DNA of 64,000 bases. Source: Dimorphilus gyrociliatus. Its lineage: Eukaryota > Annelida > Polychaeta > Dinophilidae. The position numbers and the translations under genes were made by a program. The notes below the pieces were generated by a model. It was not told where the DNA came from. It was given only the letters and a program-made list of their open reading frames with translations, and searched no databases. The stretch's first letter is position 1, and the number at the start of each line of letters is the position of its first letter. The stretch covers positions 1,547,643 to 1,611,642 of the forward strand of contig CAJFCJ010000014.1 of assembly GCA_904063045.1 (NCBI GenBank). The letters are read 5' to 3'. Shown in pieces: positions 23,197 to 35,200 of the stretch.

Positions 23197-26100
23197 ATGG
23201 TCCTCACCACTCTTCTTTTGTTTTTATCAGTCAGTCCACTGGTGAAGCCCGAAATGTTTACTGCGTTAGTTCACATGGAGAAGTCTATACATGCGGAAAA
23301 AAGGTTAGCAAAGGAAATTCGCAGCTACGTGACCAAGGAAAGGGAGCGTCTGAACGAACTAGAGCGCATAGCTAACGAATACGAGTCTCATGCCGAATCA
23401 GCAATGGGGGATATGCATGCTACTCTAGCCAATCCAGTTAGTGCCTTCTTACTTGTTAAGAGGTTTACAACCGATTGGAATGATGTTCTCAATAAGTACA
23501 TGACGCCTAATAACACAAATCAGTTTATTGCGTCCCTACCCCAACTCACTGAAGGATTTCCAAGTCCTGAAGATCTTGACGGTGCAGCGGTTGCTCTTCT
23601 GAGATTGCAAGACACTTATGTCTTACCTACTGATAAAGTAGCAAAAGGTACTAATTACTTCTTCTCAACTGTTATTTGACTTTTGCTTAATCAATTTTAA
23701 TTGTCTTTCGAACATCTTCAGGGGAAATTAAAGGAGTTCGTTACTCACCAAAGATGACGGCTCAAGATTGCTTTCAGCTTGGCAAAGTCGCCTACAGCCA
23801 AGGAGACTATTATCATACAATGCTCTGGATGAAAGAAGCTCTCACTATACTAGAAAATGAAACATCTAAAACCATTGAAAAGCCAATTATCCTTGATTAT
23901 TTAGCCTATTCAACTTATATGGTAGAATAGATTAATACTTTATAATGTTTCCTATGATAATCATCTTAATCCTTATCACTATATGTTTCTCTCTTATCCC
24001 AAATAGCAAGGAAATTGGATACACGCCTTAAACTTAACGAAAGAGTGGTTAAATGAAGGTACAAACAGTTTTTATTTGGTTTTCTAATTAAAGACAACAC
24101 AATTATTTGATTTTTCGCACAGAACCCAACCATGTTAGAGCACAGAGTAACCATGATTACTATTCAAAATTAATTAGAGAAGCCAAGGAAAATGGGAAGA
24201 AAGATGAAGAATTAGATGTCGTCAATAATCCTAGACAGTTAGATGAATATAGACAGAGTGAAGAATTTGCAAAATACGAAGCATTATGTAGAGGGGAAGA
24301 AACTCAAGTATATCCATTAGCTCATAAATTAACTTGTCAATACAAGAGGCACCATCCATATTTTATCCTTCGACCGTTGAAAGAGGAGATCATGTATTTC
24401 GATCCTTGGATTGCTATCTATCACGATCTAATGACAGAGTCAGAAGTCAAGAGAATACAGGAAATGGCAGGTCCTAGGGTAAATATGTAACATTCTTACT
24501 ATATCGCTATTTCTTTTTTTCTTAACTTGAAAAAGTTTTAACAAAATGGAAAATGTTACATAGTTAAATCGCGCAACTGTCCAAAATCCTTCTACTGGAA
24601 AGCTTGAATTCGCAACATATAGAGTCAGTAAAAGGTAAAAAAATATGTATATATACTAAGAAACCAACACACATTTGTACCATTCTTCGTGGTGACTGGC
24701 AGATGTCGTTCAGCTGTGTATGACGATATATAATATGTTTCTTCATTGAGGGCGTGTTTTCCTACTCATACACACCGTATATTTTTGATAAAAAAAATTC
24801 CTCTCTTATTTGGGTTATTTATTCTATATCTCCTCTCTACGTTTTTTTTTACATCTTTAGACGAAATTACTTTAAATTTTTCTAGTTACATCGATCAGGA
24901 GTATTTGTTACTGAAGATAACAAAAGTCCAACTACAAATTACCGCACAAGTCAGAGGTATCTTTGGTGTTTGTTATTCCTGACATTTCTTCTCTTACATC
25001 TAACTATTTTTCAATAATGTAATATTGTTTTGTTGCACTTTTCTTATTCAGCTAAAAGCCTCATCGTGTATATACCAACTACTCTATCAATCTTTCTCTA
25101 TTTCTATCTTTCTCTCTCAATCACCCTTTCTCTATTATTTCGTTCTCTCACTCACCCACTCTTGCCAAAAACCTTAAAATTTGGGGAAAAACTCGTTCAA
25201 GCTCATGAATAATTTTGCTGAGTGAAAATATTTCTACGGTGTGTTTTTTTTTTGTAAAAGAAAATAAAAAAAAGCCAGCCCACATGCCAGTCATTACAAA
25301 GGAGAAAATATATGCATATATTAATATATATATATACAGTATATACTGTACAATATTGTTTATTTATAGATATACTATATATATATATAAATTTATATAT
25401 GCTATATATGCTATACATGCTATATATATATATATGTAAATAGTTTGAAAATATTTAAAAGTAATTATAATCATTTATGTAGTGCCTGGTTGAAAGATCA
25501 TGAAGATCCGATAATTGCCCATGTCAGCGGTAAAATCAATAAAATGACAAATTTAACTTTGGAAACTGCTGAAGAATTGCAGGTACTTAAGAAAGAATGG
25601 CAATATATAAATATATATATAGATATTATTCATTAATTGAAAAAAATGGGGAAAAGAGGGCAGCTCAGATCAATGGATATTATTAGATCGCTTAGCATGC
25701 GAGTTTTAATTACCTAAGTTATTGGCTCCTTTTAAAAGCATCCCTTTGATTTGATTTTTATTAGTGCTTTAATATGCTTTCTCGCCCTTCTCCTAATGCC
25801 TTAGTTCACTTATCTAACAGTTAAAAGAGACCTTGACGTTTATTAAACGTCTTCTCCTTCTCTCTCTCTCTCTCTGTCCTTCTCGATTTGACAAAACTAA
25901 GTCATCGAGATATAATTAAAATTTAAAATGAATGGCTATAGTATATTTATACTATATATAAATATATATTGTCTATAAATATCTATAACAAAAACCGAAT
26001 TTTATGGCTTTTCTTAGCGCATGGCTATCAGATAATGATGATCCTCTAATACGAGCATTTTCTGGAAAGATTCACTTGATGAGCAATTTAACATTACCTA

Positions 26101-27264
26101 CTGCTGAACATTTACAGGTATACAAATATCAAAAAGAGCCAAGAGAATATATTGTAATATTGATACGAGCTGCCCCAAGAGATCAAAGTAAATGTGAAAT
26201 TGATTGATAAAAACCGTTATTTCTTGCAACAGGTCGTTAATTACGGTATTGGTGGTCATTACGAACCTCATTTCGACTTTGCCAGGGTAAGAATAGGCAT
26301 AAATTGCATTGAAAAAGGAAAAAGAAAAAAAGAATCAAGAAAAAGAGCAAGAGATAGAGAGAAAATGAGGGATACAGAGACGGGATAAAATGTTAAAGAA
26401 ATATGTATCTTTTTAAATCTTTTCGTCTCTTATTCATTCTCTCTCTCTTTCTCTCAGAATATGATAATTAAATGATCATAGTCAACTTTTAAAGCGATAT
26501 TTTCCTTTGTTTTTTAAAGAAAGTATCGTTCTTAAATAGTTTTCTACTGCACACATCATTTTTTGCAGAAGAGAGAAATAAATACGTTCGAATCATGGCG
26601 TGGTAATCGAATAGCCACTGTCATATTTTATGTAAGTGTCAAAACTCTTCTCCTTTTCTTTGAGGAAAAAAAACAAAAGGAGAAACGGGAAGACGCAAAA
26701 ATGGTGTTGCAGTAGGCCTAAAAGCCTAATAACATGTTTTAGGGTTGATATTTTGCGACTTCTTGTTTTTTTTTTGTTTTTTTTGTTATTTATAGAGAGA
26801 AAATCCAACTGAACTAGAAAAGGCCTGGGGTACAAGGATTGCTACAGCCATTTTCTATGTAAGTCATAGAGCTGGAACAATCGATTTGAGACTTGAATAG
26901 GAAGATTTTTTTTTTTAGTTTTCCGAAGAGATTGAACAACACCTATTTATCTAGCTATTTATTTCCCATAAAGATTATCTTACAATCCTTCGTCAATAAT
27001 TGATTTTTCCTTGAAAACTATTTGCAGATGACTGACGTCGAAGCGGGCGGTGTAACGGCGTTCCCGAACCTGGGCGTTAAATTATATCCAGAGGCTCGAT
27101 CGTGTGCTGTCTGGTACAATCTCATGAAAAGTACAGAGGGCGATTATCGAACCAGACACGCCGGATGTCCGGTTCTGACTGGATCGAAATGGGTGGCGAA
27201 CAAATGGATACACGAAAGAGGTCAAGAGTTCACAAGACCGTGTTCCTTGAAACCGGAAGAATAG
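23197..27264 (+). CDS. P4HA: Prolyl 4-hydroxylase alpha subunit with three duplicated exon pairs
   Basis: Exons 23197-23647, 23722-23921, 24007-24058 and 24123-24478, one of 24564-24634/24886-24956, one of 25483-25582/26018-26117, then 26233-26286, one of 26569-26631/26796-26858, and 27028-27264. Choosing one of each pair gives 1584 nt (527 aa), the normal length. Start ATG at 23197 opens a signal peptide (MVLTTLLLFLSV), fitting the ER lumen. The peptide-substrate domain follows (QGDYYHTMLWMKEAL), then LCRGEET and the 2-oxoglutarate/Fe(II) oxygenase domain: HFD (iron His and Asp) in GGHYEPHFDFAR, the distal His in TRHAGCP, and the 2-oxoglutarate-binding Lys in TGSKWVANKW. The family hydroxylates proline in collagen X-Pro-Gly repeats as a tetramer with protein disulfide isomerase. 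All three exon pairs have equal lengths and identical phases within the pair. Confidence 0.95.
24564..24634 (+). other. P4HA alternative exon 5a (71 nt)
   Basis: Encodes LNRATVQNPSTGKLEFATYR and VSK, phase 0 in and phase 2 out, with AG acceptor and GT donor. It corresponds to the 71-nt exon of human P4HA1 that exists in two mutually exclusive versions. Confidence 0.88.
24886..24956 (+). other. P4HA alternative exon 5b (71 nt)
   Basis: Encodes LHRSGVFVTEDNKSPTTNYR and TSQ. Same length and phases as exon 5a, starting 322 nt downstream; including both would shift the frame, so the two must be alternatives if both are used. Confidence 0.85.
25318..25438. repeat. AT-rich microsatellite in P4HA intron
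   Basis: TA/TATAC/TATGC imperfect repeats between exons 5b and 6a. Confidence 0.85.
25483..25582 (+). other. P4HA alternative exon 6a (100 nt)
   Basis: Completes Ser then encodes AWLKDHEDPIIAHVSGKINK and MTNLTLETAEELQ. Phase 2 in and 0 out, with clean acceptor and donor. Confidence 0.88.
26018..26117 (+). other. P4HA alternative exon 6b (100 nt)
   Basis: Encodes AWLSDNDDPLIRAFSGKIHL and MSNLTLPTAEHLQ, aligned without gaps to exon 6a. Using both would break the frame. Confidence 0.88.
26569..26631 (+). other. P4HA alternative exon 8a (63 nt)
   Basis: Encodes KREINTFESWRGNRIATVIF plus Y, phase 0/0, directly after the HFD iron-binding exon. It contains the GNRIAT strand of the jelly-roll core. 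Confidence 0.88.
26796..26858 (+). other. P4HA alternative exon 8b (63 nt)
   Basis: Encodes RENPTELEKAWGTRIATAIF plus Y. Same 21-codon length as 8a and the same ending. Phase is 0/0, so frame alone would not forbid inclusion of both. Confidence 0.87.
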
Positions 27265-27752
27265 TAGAAATTATAGTCATTTAAATTTTAGATCGTTAAG
27301 AACTGAATTTTACTATGCAAGAAAATTGTTAATTTACACAAATTTTAATAAACGGTAGATGGCGCTAGCCTCGAAAGTAATTTATTTTCTAATTACGCGG
27401 TCAATCACAAGTCTAGATTGTAATAGTGTTGGACGCAGAGACACTTACGAGGCTTCAACGCTATCTTTGTAAACAGAGACGAGTTTTGTCTTTATCTCAA
27501 GGCATCATTCACTACTAGACGATCTGTCGTCAGTATAGACGGATATATCAGTAAAATAAATTTGACTTTATCATTAAAGACAAATAGCTTTTCTCTCCTA
27601 TTGTTCAGAAATTAATTCAATAACAAAAATTTTTTCCAAAAAGAAAAAAACATTTTAATAAATTATCATGTGAAACGGATCAGGGTAAAGTATCTGGCAA
27701 GTGGAGTAACAAAAGAGATAGAAGGAGTCGAATCATTTATCCACTCTCGTGG
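27265..27752. other. Intergenic between convergent P4HA and HS2ST genes
   Basis: Short 3' flanks of two convergent genes, with AGATGGCGCT in forward orientation at 27357-27366. Nothing else seen. Confidence 0.6.
27357..27366 (+). promoter_or_regulatory. AGATGGCGC motif (CTCF-core-like)
   Basis: Forward copy about 95 nt past the P4HA stop. Confidence 0.5.
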
Positions 27753-29085
27753 TCACCGTGGTCGAATTTTTTCGAAAGAGAATTGCGACGGTTGTTGCTG
27801 CAGGTGTCCGTCCTTAAGAAGGGCGAATGTTCGTTTCTTAATAAAATGAAAGTGGTACTTGGCAAATTGGTAAAATTCGTTTTCTAATTTCCAAATTGGA
27901 GAGTCTTGGAATTTATTGATAGTCTCCTCCGACACTGGAAGTTTATTGAAAGTTTTCCTAAGATGTGACTTTCGTCCCGTGCCGTATAAATGTGTTGCTC
28001 CTTTAAAAAATCTAGGCAAAACTGCTTCCAGCACAGCAACAAAATCATTCAATTCTTCCGTCAATCCGACAACGAGGTAATTATTGACTAAATTGTACTT
28101 TGCTTGTTCTAGAGCCCAATTGCTGCCTGGATACCAGCATTCTGCAGCATGGCCACAAAAGAAAGGTATCTGCATCCATAAGTTTTCTGGGTCACAGTCC
28201 TTTCCATCTTTCTCAGCGCATTCGTCAAAAGACTGAAAAGTAACAAAAATAAGAAATAACAATAGCTCTGAGAGCATTGTGTAAAAAAATCAATAATTTA
28301 CTTCTTTATTTCCCGATTTTCTTCTCTTTAAATGGGGCCGAAAGTCGTCACCATTCCGCAGAAAGTAATAATATGAAACCAATCTTTCCAACGGGTCCCT
28401 TATTATATTTATATAGATAGGCTTGATCAAACCCTCTCCTAACCTGCAAACAACACGAATTGCAATTTATAGTTAAATCCCTAAGGGCAGTAAAAAGCGA
28501 CGAACTTGGAAAAGTCTAAATAGGCAATGTGTCCATGATAAAGCGCCGGCTTTTTAGCAACCCATTTGCTTATATTTTGAGCGAAACGCATCTGAAACGA
28601 AATAAGGAAATGATGAAATCTCGTTAGTTCTTCTCGTCACTCATTTTCTCTTTTGCAGTCAATGCAAGTGAAAAAAATGCTAGCAAATGTCATACAGAGA
28701 ACTATAATTTAATGTCATTTCGGCGCGATTTACGGTAAAAACGTCGGATTTATGTCGAATTAATGCAAGGCACGAGGGTGCATGCGTAAAAAATGTTGCA
28801 GATGCCGAACACGATACGCGTTACCGTATAAATAAACACTCCAAAAAGTCGTATACTTAAGAGGGCTACATACCTGATCGGGAAGAGATAAAAGGTGTGA
28901 ATTCTTCGTCACGTTCAAATGAAGAACATTGAAGTGGTTTTTGAGGCATAAATCATAAGCAATTCCAGCGAATGAAGTTGAAGCAGTTTTTGGAACACGA
29001 TTATAAATAACAACCATTTCATCAGAATTCGGTGTCACTTCACCCGTATTCGCCCAAATTTCCTCATTCTGTTTTTTCGAATATT
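27753..29085 (-). CDS. HS2ST: Heparan sulfate 2-O-sulfotransferase (5' exon unresolved)
   Basis: Minus-strand exons 29085-28874, 28591-28506, 28443-28302 and 28232-27753 join in frame to a stop at 27753. They cover the whole catalytic domain. The 5'-phosphosulfate-binding loop is [14 protein letters not shown]; the 3'-phosphate motif is [20 protein letters not shown]; substrate-side blocks are [20 protein letters not shown] and [17 protein letters not shown]. The C-terminus is FEKIRPR. The enzyme is a Golgi type II membrane protein that adds sulfate to iduronic acid C2 of heparan sulfate, needed for FGF and Wnt signalling. The N-terminal membrane anchor was not found in these exons. A candidate upstream exon lies at 29271-29435, and the first exon may be further off in the 2.8 kb gap before NUP188. 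Confidence 0.9.
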
Positions 29086-29270
29086 CTGATTAATAGACGG
29101 CTTAGCGGGGAAAAAATGGAAAGCTTTTAGGGCTTTACTGCCAAGTTGTTATAATAACGACTGAGAGAGCACATGCACTATGCCTATCGTTCTTCTCGGC
29201 AGTATATACCGCAATAAATCAATTAGTGACCCTCTCTATAAATCAACGACTAATGTAATGAAAGACTTAC

Positions 29271-29435
29271 GCTGAGCGAGGCTTTCTTGAAACGTTCGGT
29301 TTCTAAACGCTGCACGACGAGTTCTGTAAAGAAGTGAAAAGGTTTTTTCAATAGCCAACGGCGAATTTTGAGGTTATGAAAACCGGTTAGTAGGAATAAA
29401 TCGTTAAAAGATGCTTTCTCGGGGAGTTGGCATGG
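29271..29435 (-). other. Possible upstream exon of HS2ST
   Basis: Open minus-strand segment between an acceptor (TTTGCATTTAG) and a strong donor (GTAAGT). It reads SFNDLFLLTGFHNLKIRRWL, then LLKKPFHFFTELVVQRLETE. The end could form a coiled-coil stem, but there is no start codon or clear membrane segment. Joining to the next exon needs either a second acceptor inside that exon or the alternative reading frame. Its identity is unsettled. Confidence 0.3.
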
Positions 29436-32209
29436 CTAAATGCAAACATATTTGAAACGTTAAACGCGTATCGAAAACGTATTTGTACACCAGCTAACAA
29501 AAAAGGGCGATCGATTGGAAATCGACCGTAAAAACCGAGCAAACTCTACATTCGGAACGTAATTGAAAAATCTGCTTATTCCTGATTATCGCGAAAGCAA
29601 TTAATCGATAAACATCAATCTTTACCATCAAAGAAGATCAGAGGAACACGCGAAACTCAGCAATATTGCCCCTCGCCTTGCACTTTTCACCTTCCTCTAA
29701 GTTTTACAGTCAGATTTTTCGGACGTCTACAGCGTCTTACACCACCCTACATCACGCCAGATGCCGATTTAATAAACCCAATTAAAGAACCTTGCGACTG
29801 CAAATTTCTCGATTAAATTAACGTTTGAGAGTCTGGTCTGGTTTTTCAACGCGTGAAAAGGCTATCGACTAACGCCGTCGATAATCTACAAACACGTATT
29901 GTTTGCCCAGGCTCACGTATAGCCGTTCGCTGACAAACTAGACTATCGATTGTTTACTTATGTTTTCAAAGATGCAACACGGCAGTCAATTGAAAGAAAA
30001 AACATTAGAGCTATGCGTCAACAGTAATTTCTCGATTGAGTATAGATGAACTGTGATGAAATCTAATTAGACAAGAATACAACACAAACGTGCAGCACTT
30101 TATTTATTTCCTCCTAACCGCGAAAATATTTTAGCATCAATAACGATCTCGATGACACGGTGCGCAACCGTTACGCTTTAACGAAGACGCTTTCACTGCA
30201 AAGAAAAAAAGGGGGCCGTCCTCGACGCTGTAATTAGCTTCTTAATCGTTTTTCGTCTAACGAAGAAATTGCAGACGCGACCTTTTCGCTGACTAGACTA
30301 CGCCCACTAATCACTGAGATTTGCAGAAGGCGCAATCCTTGGAATACTCCTCTAATAAATACACTATCCTTATAAAATATTCAATACAGAGGAGACCGGA
30401 AATGGAAAAACACGAGTTTTTTTCATCAAACACGTGAAAAAAATCTGGCCGGCAGTTTGTTCGACTATTTCAAAAGGCACGCGCGCCTAAATAAATACAC
30501 TCATCTCCAAACAATGTAAACGAATTAAAGATTCATCGACAACAGCCTTTCAAGTGCGCCCCTATTCACTTTGGACTAATCGAAAAACTAGAAGTGGGAG
30601 AAAGTGGGAAGAAACGTTTTATTTCTTATTCACCCACTTTACCCTTAACCGCCCCGCTGACTCCTCTCACTATCTTCCACACATTGGCACTTCCTGGGGT
30701 TTTTTGCAGAAAGATTTGAAAAGAAAGACTAGATGAGATTATGCGTGCGACTGTACGAAATTTGCATACGAAATTAATTGAATCGCGTTCGCACAGATAG
30801 AACTTCTTCGTACGAATGTCAATTATGCAGAAACGTATACAACACTCACTCTCGAACGTGTATACACGCTGTTATACCAGATTATCAACTACCATTCATC
30901 TTCATTTACATTCCATTCTATCGTTCATTCATAATTCGTAATCTCGTGACTACGGTCATGGAGTATGATACACAATATCAAGCAAATGTTAGACGCAATA
31001 TATGTTTGTCTACACTTCCCGATTATAGTTCGAAAAGAACGCAAACAAAGTTATCAGATAAAAGTCTGTGAGAGGTCGGATTTTAACTGTGGTTTCCCGC
31101 AGTAAAATAGGAAAAAAATAAAGGGCTCTCTGTATTCACTCAGACAGAACAACCTTTTTTTCCCTCAAAGCGAACGACCTGGAGATATAACAATAATGTT
31201 GGATTGAGAAAGAACAGATGCAACGCTCCAAATTCCTTAAATGTTCGACGAAGTGAACACCGTAGTAACAGGAATTGACACGCGCGTAAACAATAGAAAT
31301 CCGCGATAAGCGCGAAACAATCAACCTTCTTATTCTACGACGTTTCCTATAGGGCGCCCGCCCTGTTTCCGGCGTCACTTTGAGTACAATTGTGACTTTC
31401 TTTTACTCCCCTATCAACTACCTATTATGAGTTCAGGCGATAATGTTCGATTTTTATGCGTATCGTGTATGCGCCTTAAAAAGGGAGCGTTTCTCTAACT
31501 TTTTCCTAACTATACTGCCCGTAGGCAGAGCACATTGACGAGTTAATTTTTACGGGTTTTCACATACTGTTCGCTTTTACACCTGTTCTAAATGATAAAG
31601 AACAGGTTTGCGAAACGTGATCTATTCGGAAAAGTGAACATTTAACGGCCTGCGAACAGAGCTGGGTACTTAAACAATGTACGTACCTAAATTTACTCTC
31701 GATTTGTCCAGTCGATTTATTTCCGATTGAATATAAAGAAGCATTATAATGACTATTGGCAGAAGAAATGAAGATAGCAGCCATTGCTTTAATGGAAATC
31801 TTGTCATATTTTCCAGTTTCGTTTTTACATCACTATAACTATAATTCGGTTTTAAATTAAATTATCAAGGGTCTTCTTCATGATTCATGGAAGGCAAATA
31901 ATAATAAAAGAGTTCTTAAACAGTTTATCAAAAATTTTCTATTATTCAAATATATAGAGTCAAAGTCTTTTCCTATGTTGTCCGAACTGTCTCACTCTTC
32001 CTCAAATACTGACTGACTGGATAGTTGTTTTATGGCCTTGACCTTGGGCCCCACACATCGAACATATTTTCTCGCGTATAATGATAAAATCATTTTAGAA
32101 TTTGATATTTACACCATCTTTTAATAATAAACAATTTTTTTCACAAACGTTTTAGTTAAAGTATTTTAACTATTTTACTTTATTTCGAAATAAATTGGGA
32201 AAATTGAAA
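29436..32209. other. Gene-poor 2.8 kb region
   Basis: Less AT-rich than other spacers and with many CG dinucleotides, but no exon chain could be supported on either strand. It should contain the NUP188 promoter and perhaps the HS2ST 5' exon. The ORFs at 30554, 30778, 31136 and 31560 do not resemble proteins. Confidence 0.5.
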
Positions 32210-35200
32210 ATGGCGACGACCGGTGGCGCAAATATGAGTGAGAAAAAGTATGTATACTTTCCCTGATACAAGATATATTTTTCAATTAATCAGGGAAAAA
32301 TGATCAAAATTTTAGAATTCTATATATATATGTTAAAAAGTCGATGATTTTCTTTTGCAGTGGATATTTAATTGTCTAACAGTATAATATAAACCTTTTA
32401 TCGCTCTTTCCTTAAACCATTATTGACAATGTTTTAAAAATCTTATTCATTTATCATTACAGAATGTCACTTAGAGACTTGTGGCACTGTTTAGCAAACC
32501 CTGATAAAGTGTCTCAGGTATGTAGTTGAAAATTGGATCAAAGTTAATAGAATTTAGTCAATATGAACGTTGCAGGAGCATTTACGTGATCTCTTGAAGG
32601 CTAACAATAACGATTTGTTAAACGGTCTCTTGAAGTATTCAAATGAGAGGTATTTCTCACGAAGTTCGTTAAATAAATCGTAATTAAACTTCCATTTATT
32701 CAGCCCTAATAGCATAAATGACTCTCTCAAGAAATTAAATGTCACTACTTCCAAAGAGATTGATTATTATAAGAAATTAAACAAATTTCTGGTTAGTTAA
32801 TTAGTAGTCTTTTTCGAATCATTTGCTTATAAATTAAAAATCCTATAGACACTAAACGTCACCGTATGTCACAAACTACACAAAGATTTTGTTAAATATG
32901 ATCTTCGCAACGGAGACGAAAATGAAGTTAGTCTTTACTTTCATTTCATTTCCATACCTCACTATGTATATATATTTTATCACTAAATTTTAGGATGATT
33001 TGCTGAGAGATGAGAGAAATGTTAAAATGCTTTTGTATGGAATCAGAGATTTTTATTATACGGAAAGATTACTGTTGTTGCAGTGTATAAAGCATCTTCT
33101 TCATATTTCTATGTGGCCCGATCAAAAAGCAAGTCAGGTAGCGTTGTGTACACATTTCTTCGAATATAATCTTCTAATATAAGAACAAAATTTCGATAGA
33201 AAATACAAAGTCTATTTGATGATACAGTAAAGCAAATGTGTAATAATAATTTGGCTGAGAAACTACTAGAACAATATAAGTTCATTAGCGGATCATCACC
33301 GCCAAATTTGGAAGAGAATGGATCATATATGGTAAATATCCAATAATATCTATCTGGCATTCAACAGAAATTACATTTTTATTCTAATTTTCTCATCTAG
33401 ACTGATCAAGAAATTAATTTATGGCAATTACAAAAATTCAGGGAACTTGAGAGTTTATTAGAGATTTTATTACTCTTTTATAAAAGTATGGAATTAACAC
33501 CAGCCTATTCGTTAAAATATCTCAAACATTTCAAAGTAAATCTATTTATATATTCCCTTAAAGAAATCATTCGCAATTAATAATTATTTTATATTTTCTC
33601 AAGGAGACTTTAGATTGGATGAGAAAATTCTCTAATGGTTATTTCTCTGATTATACAGAAAAAATTAGGTATTTAAAAAATGCTTTAATATTTAATAAGC
33701 TAAAAAAATAATTATCGACATTTCATATTGCAAAATTGTCATATTTTGCAGATTATTGCAAGTATGCATTATAATTGAGGGTTTCGATTTGGAATACTTA
33801 AAATCGTGTAAAGATACAAATGATACAACCAAGCATTCTTATATCACATGTTCCCAATTTCAAGTAAGAAAATTGTTATTTAATGATACCAATCCTTCTA
33901 TCTTATGTCTTTGACGACTTGTTAAGAATTTAACAAGAAATAAAACTAATATAAAATTATTGTCATAGGAAATTGAAAATGAAATAAAGATCTTGGGTTG
34001 TGATACTGGTGGAAGTCCATTGATGTTGTCTTGGGGTTTGGTAAAGTATTGTAAAAGCAATAATGAAGCGGACATAGAAATGTTTGGGGAAGCTGCAATT
34101 TCTATGAATATGTTTAAATATTTATCTCAAATGCTCTCTCTAAAAGAACTTTGCCATAAAACGGTTAGATTTTTAATTTTATACAATACATAGTAGTGCG
34201 ATTTGTATAATAAAATTATACGTATATATTGCTTATTTTCTATTCCTATTAAAATATAGAAAGTGAATTCCATAGTCAAGACAACATATTATGGAATGAT
34301 GCAGCTGTTATTAGATCTATTTGATGCAAGTGTCTTATCTGAAGACGAGGTTTGTTTGATATGTTATTTTGTTTTTATGATGGAATATTCTCAAGATACC
34401 CTTCTCTCTTCTCAACAGGAGGTCTACAATTTAATAGCAAATATACTAAGTGAACCAACTCTTAGCTCCATGTTCTGGGACCAAGTGAGTTTTATTAAGT
34501 TATTCTTATGTGATATGACTATTCCTCGAATATTGATAGGGTTTGGACAATGGTTTGGGATTGATTTTGAAAAGAGCAGCGACTAAATTTCCATCCAATT
34601 TTCTACCTTTTATGGAATTATCTATTGCATTAGCAAAAAGTAGTTCATTCAGCGCTCAAAATGTTAGTAATACATACAAATATATAAAGAAATATAGGAT
34701 TTATCTTCTATTCTTTTATTATCAGATTTTTGAATACATCAAACGATTGGATATTCTATCGATAAAATGTCCATCAAATGCGCTATTTGACTTGAAATCT
34801 AATGACTTTGGTCTGATAGCTACACTTCAAAAAGACTACTATCCCCTCGTTGATTTCTGTGTTGCCAAAAATACTAAGGGCATTTTGTATACGGGTAAAT
34901 ATTTGCTCTTAAAAGTCACTAGATTGTTTTGATAGGAGATTTGATTAAAACCCTTAGATAAAGAAACGGTTGAATGGTACCATAAATATAACGGATTTCA
35001 TTTATTTTCGTCAATGTTAAAGCAGCTATTAAATGGGAATAACGATGGTTGGTTGCTTTTGTTATAATTTATATATTTGAGTTTTATTTCTATAAAAGTT
35101 CACATACAAATTCTTTCATAGGAAACGCATTAGTGCATTTAAAGAATCTGTCTAAAATATACGAATTGGTTTCGTCTATCTCAAACTCTGATAGCAACGC

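Noticed and set aside
30554-31784. Four ORFs of 60-97 codons between HS2ST and NUP188
   Set aside because: Mixed composition, no domain, no splice chain; expected by chance in a less AT-rich stretch.
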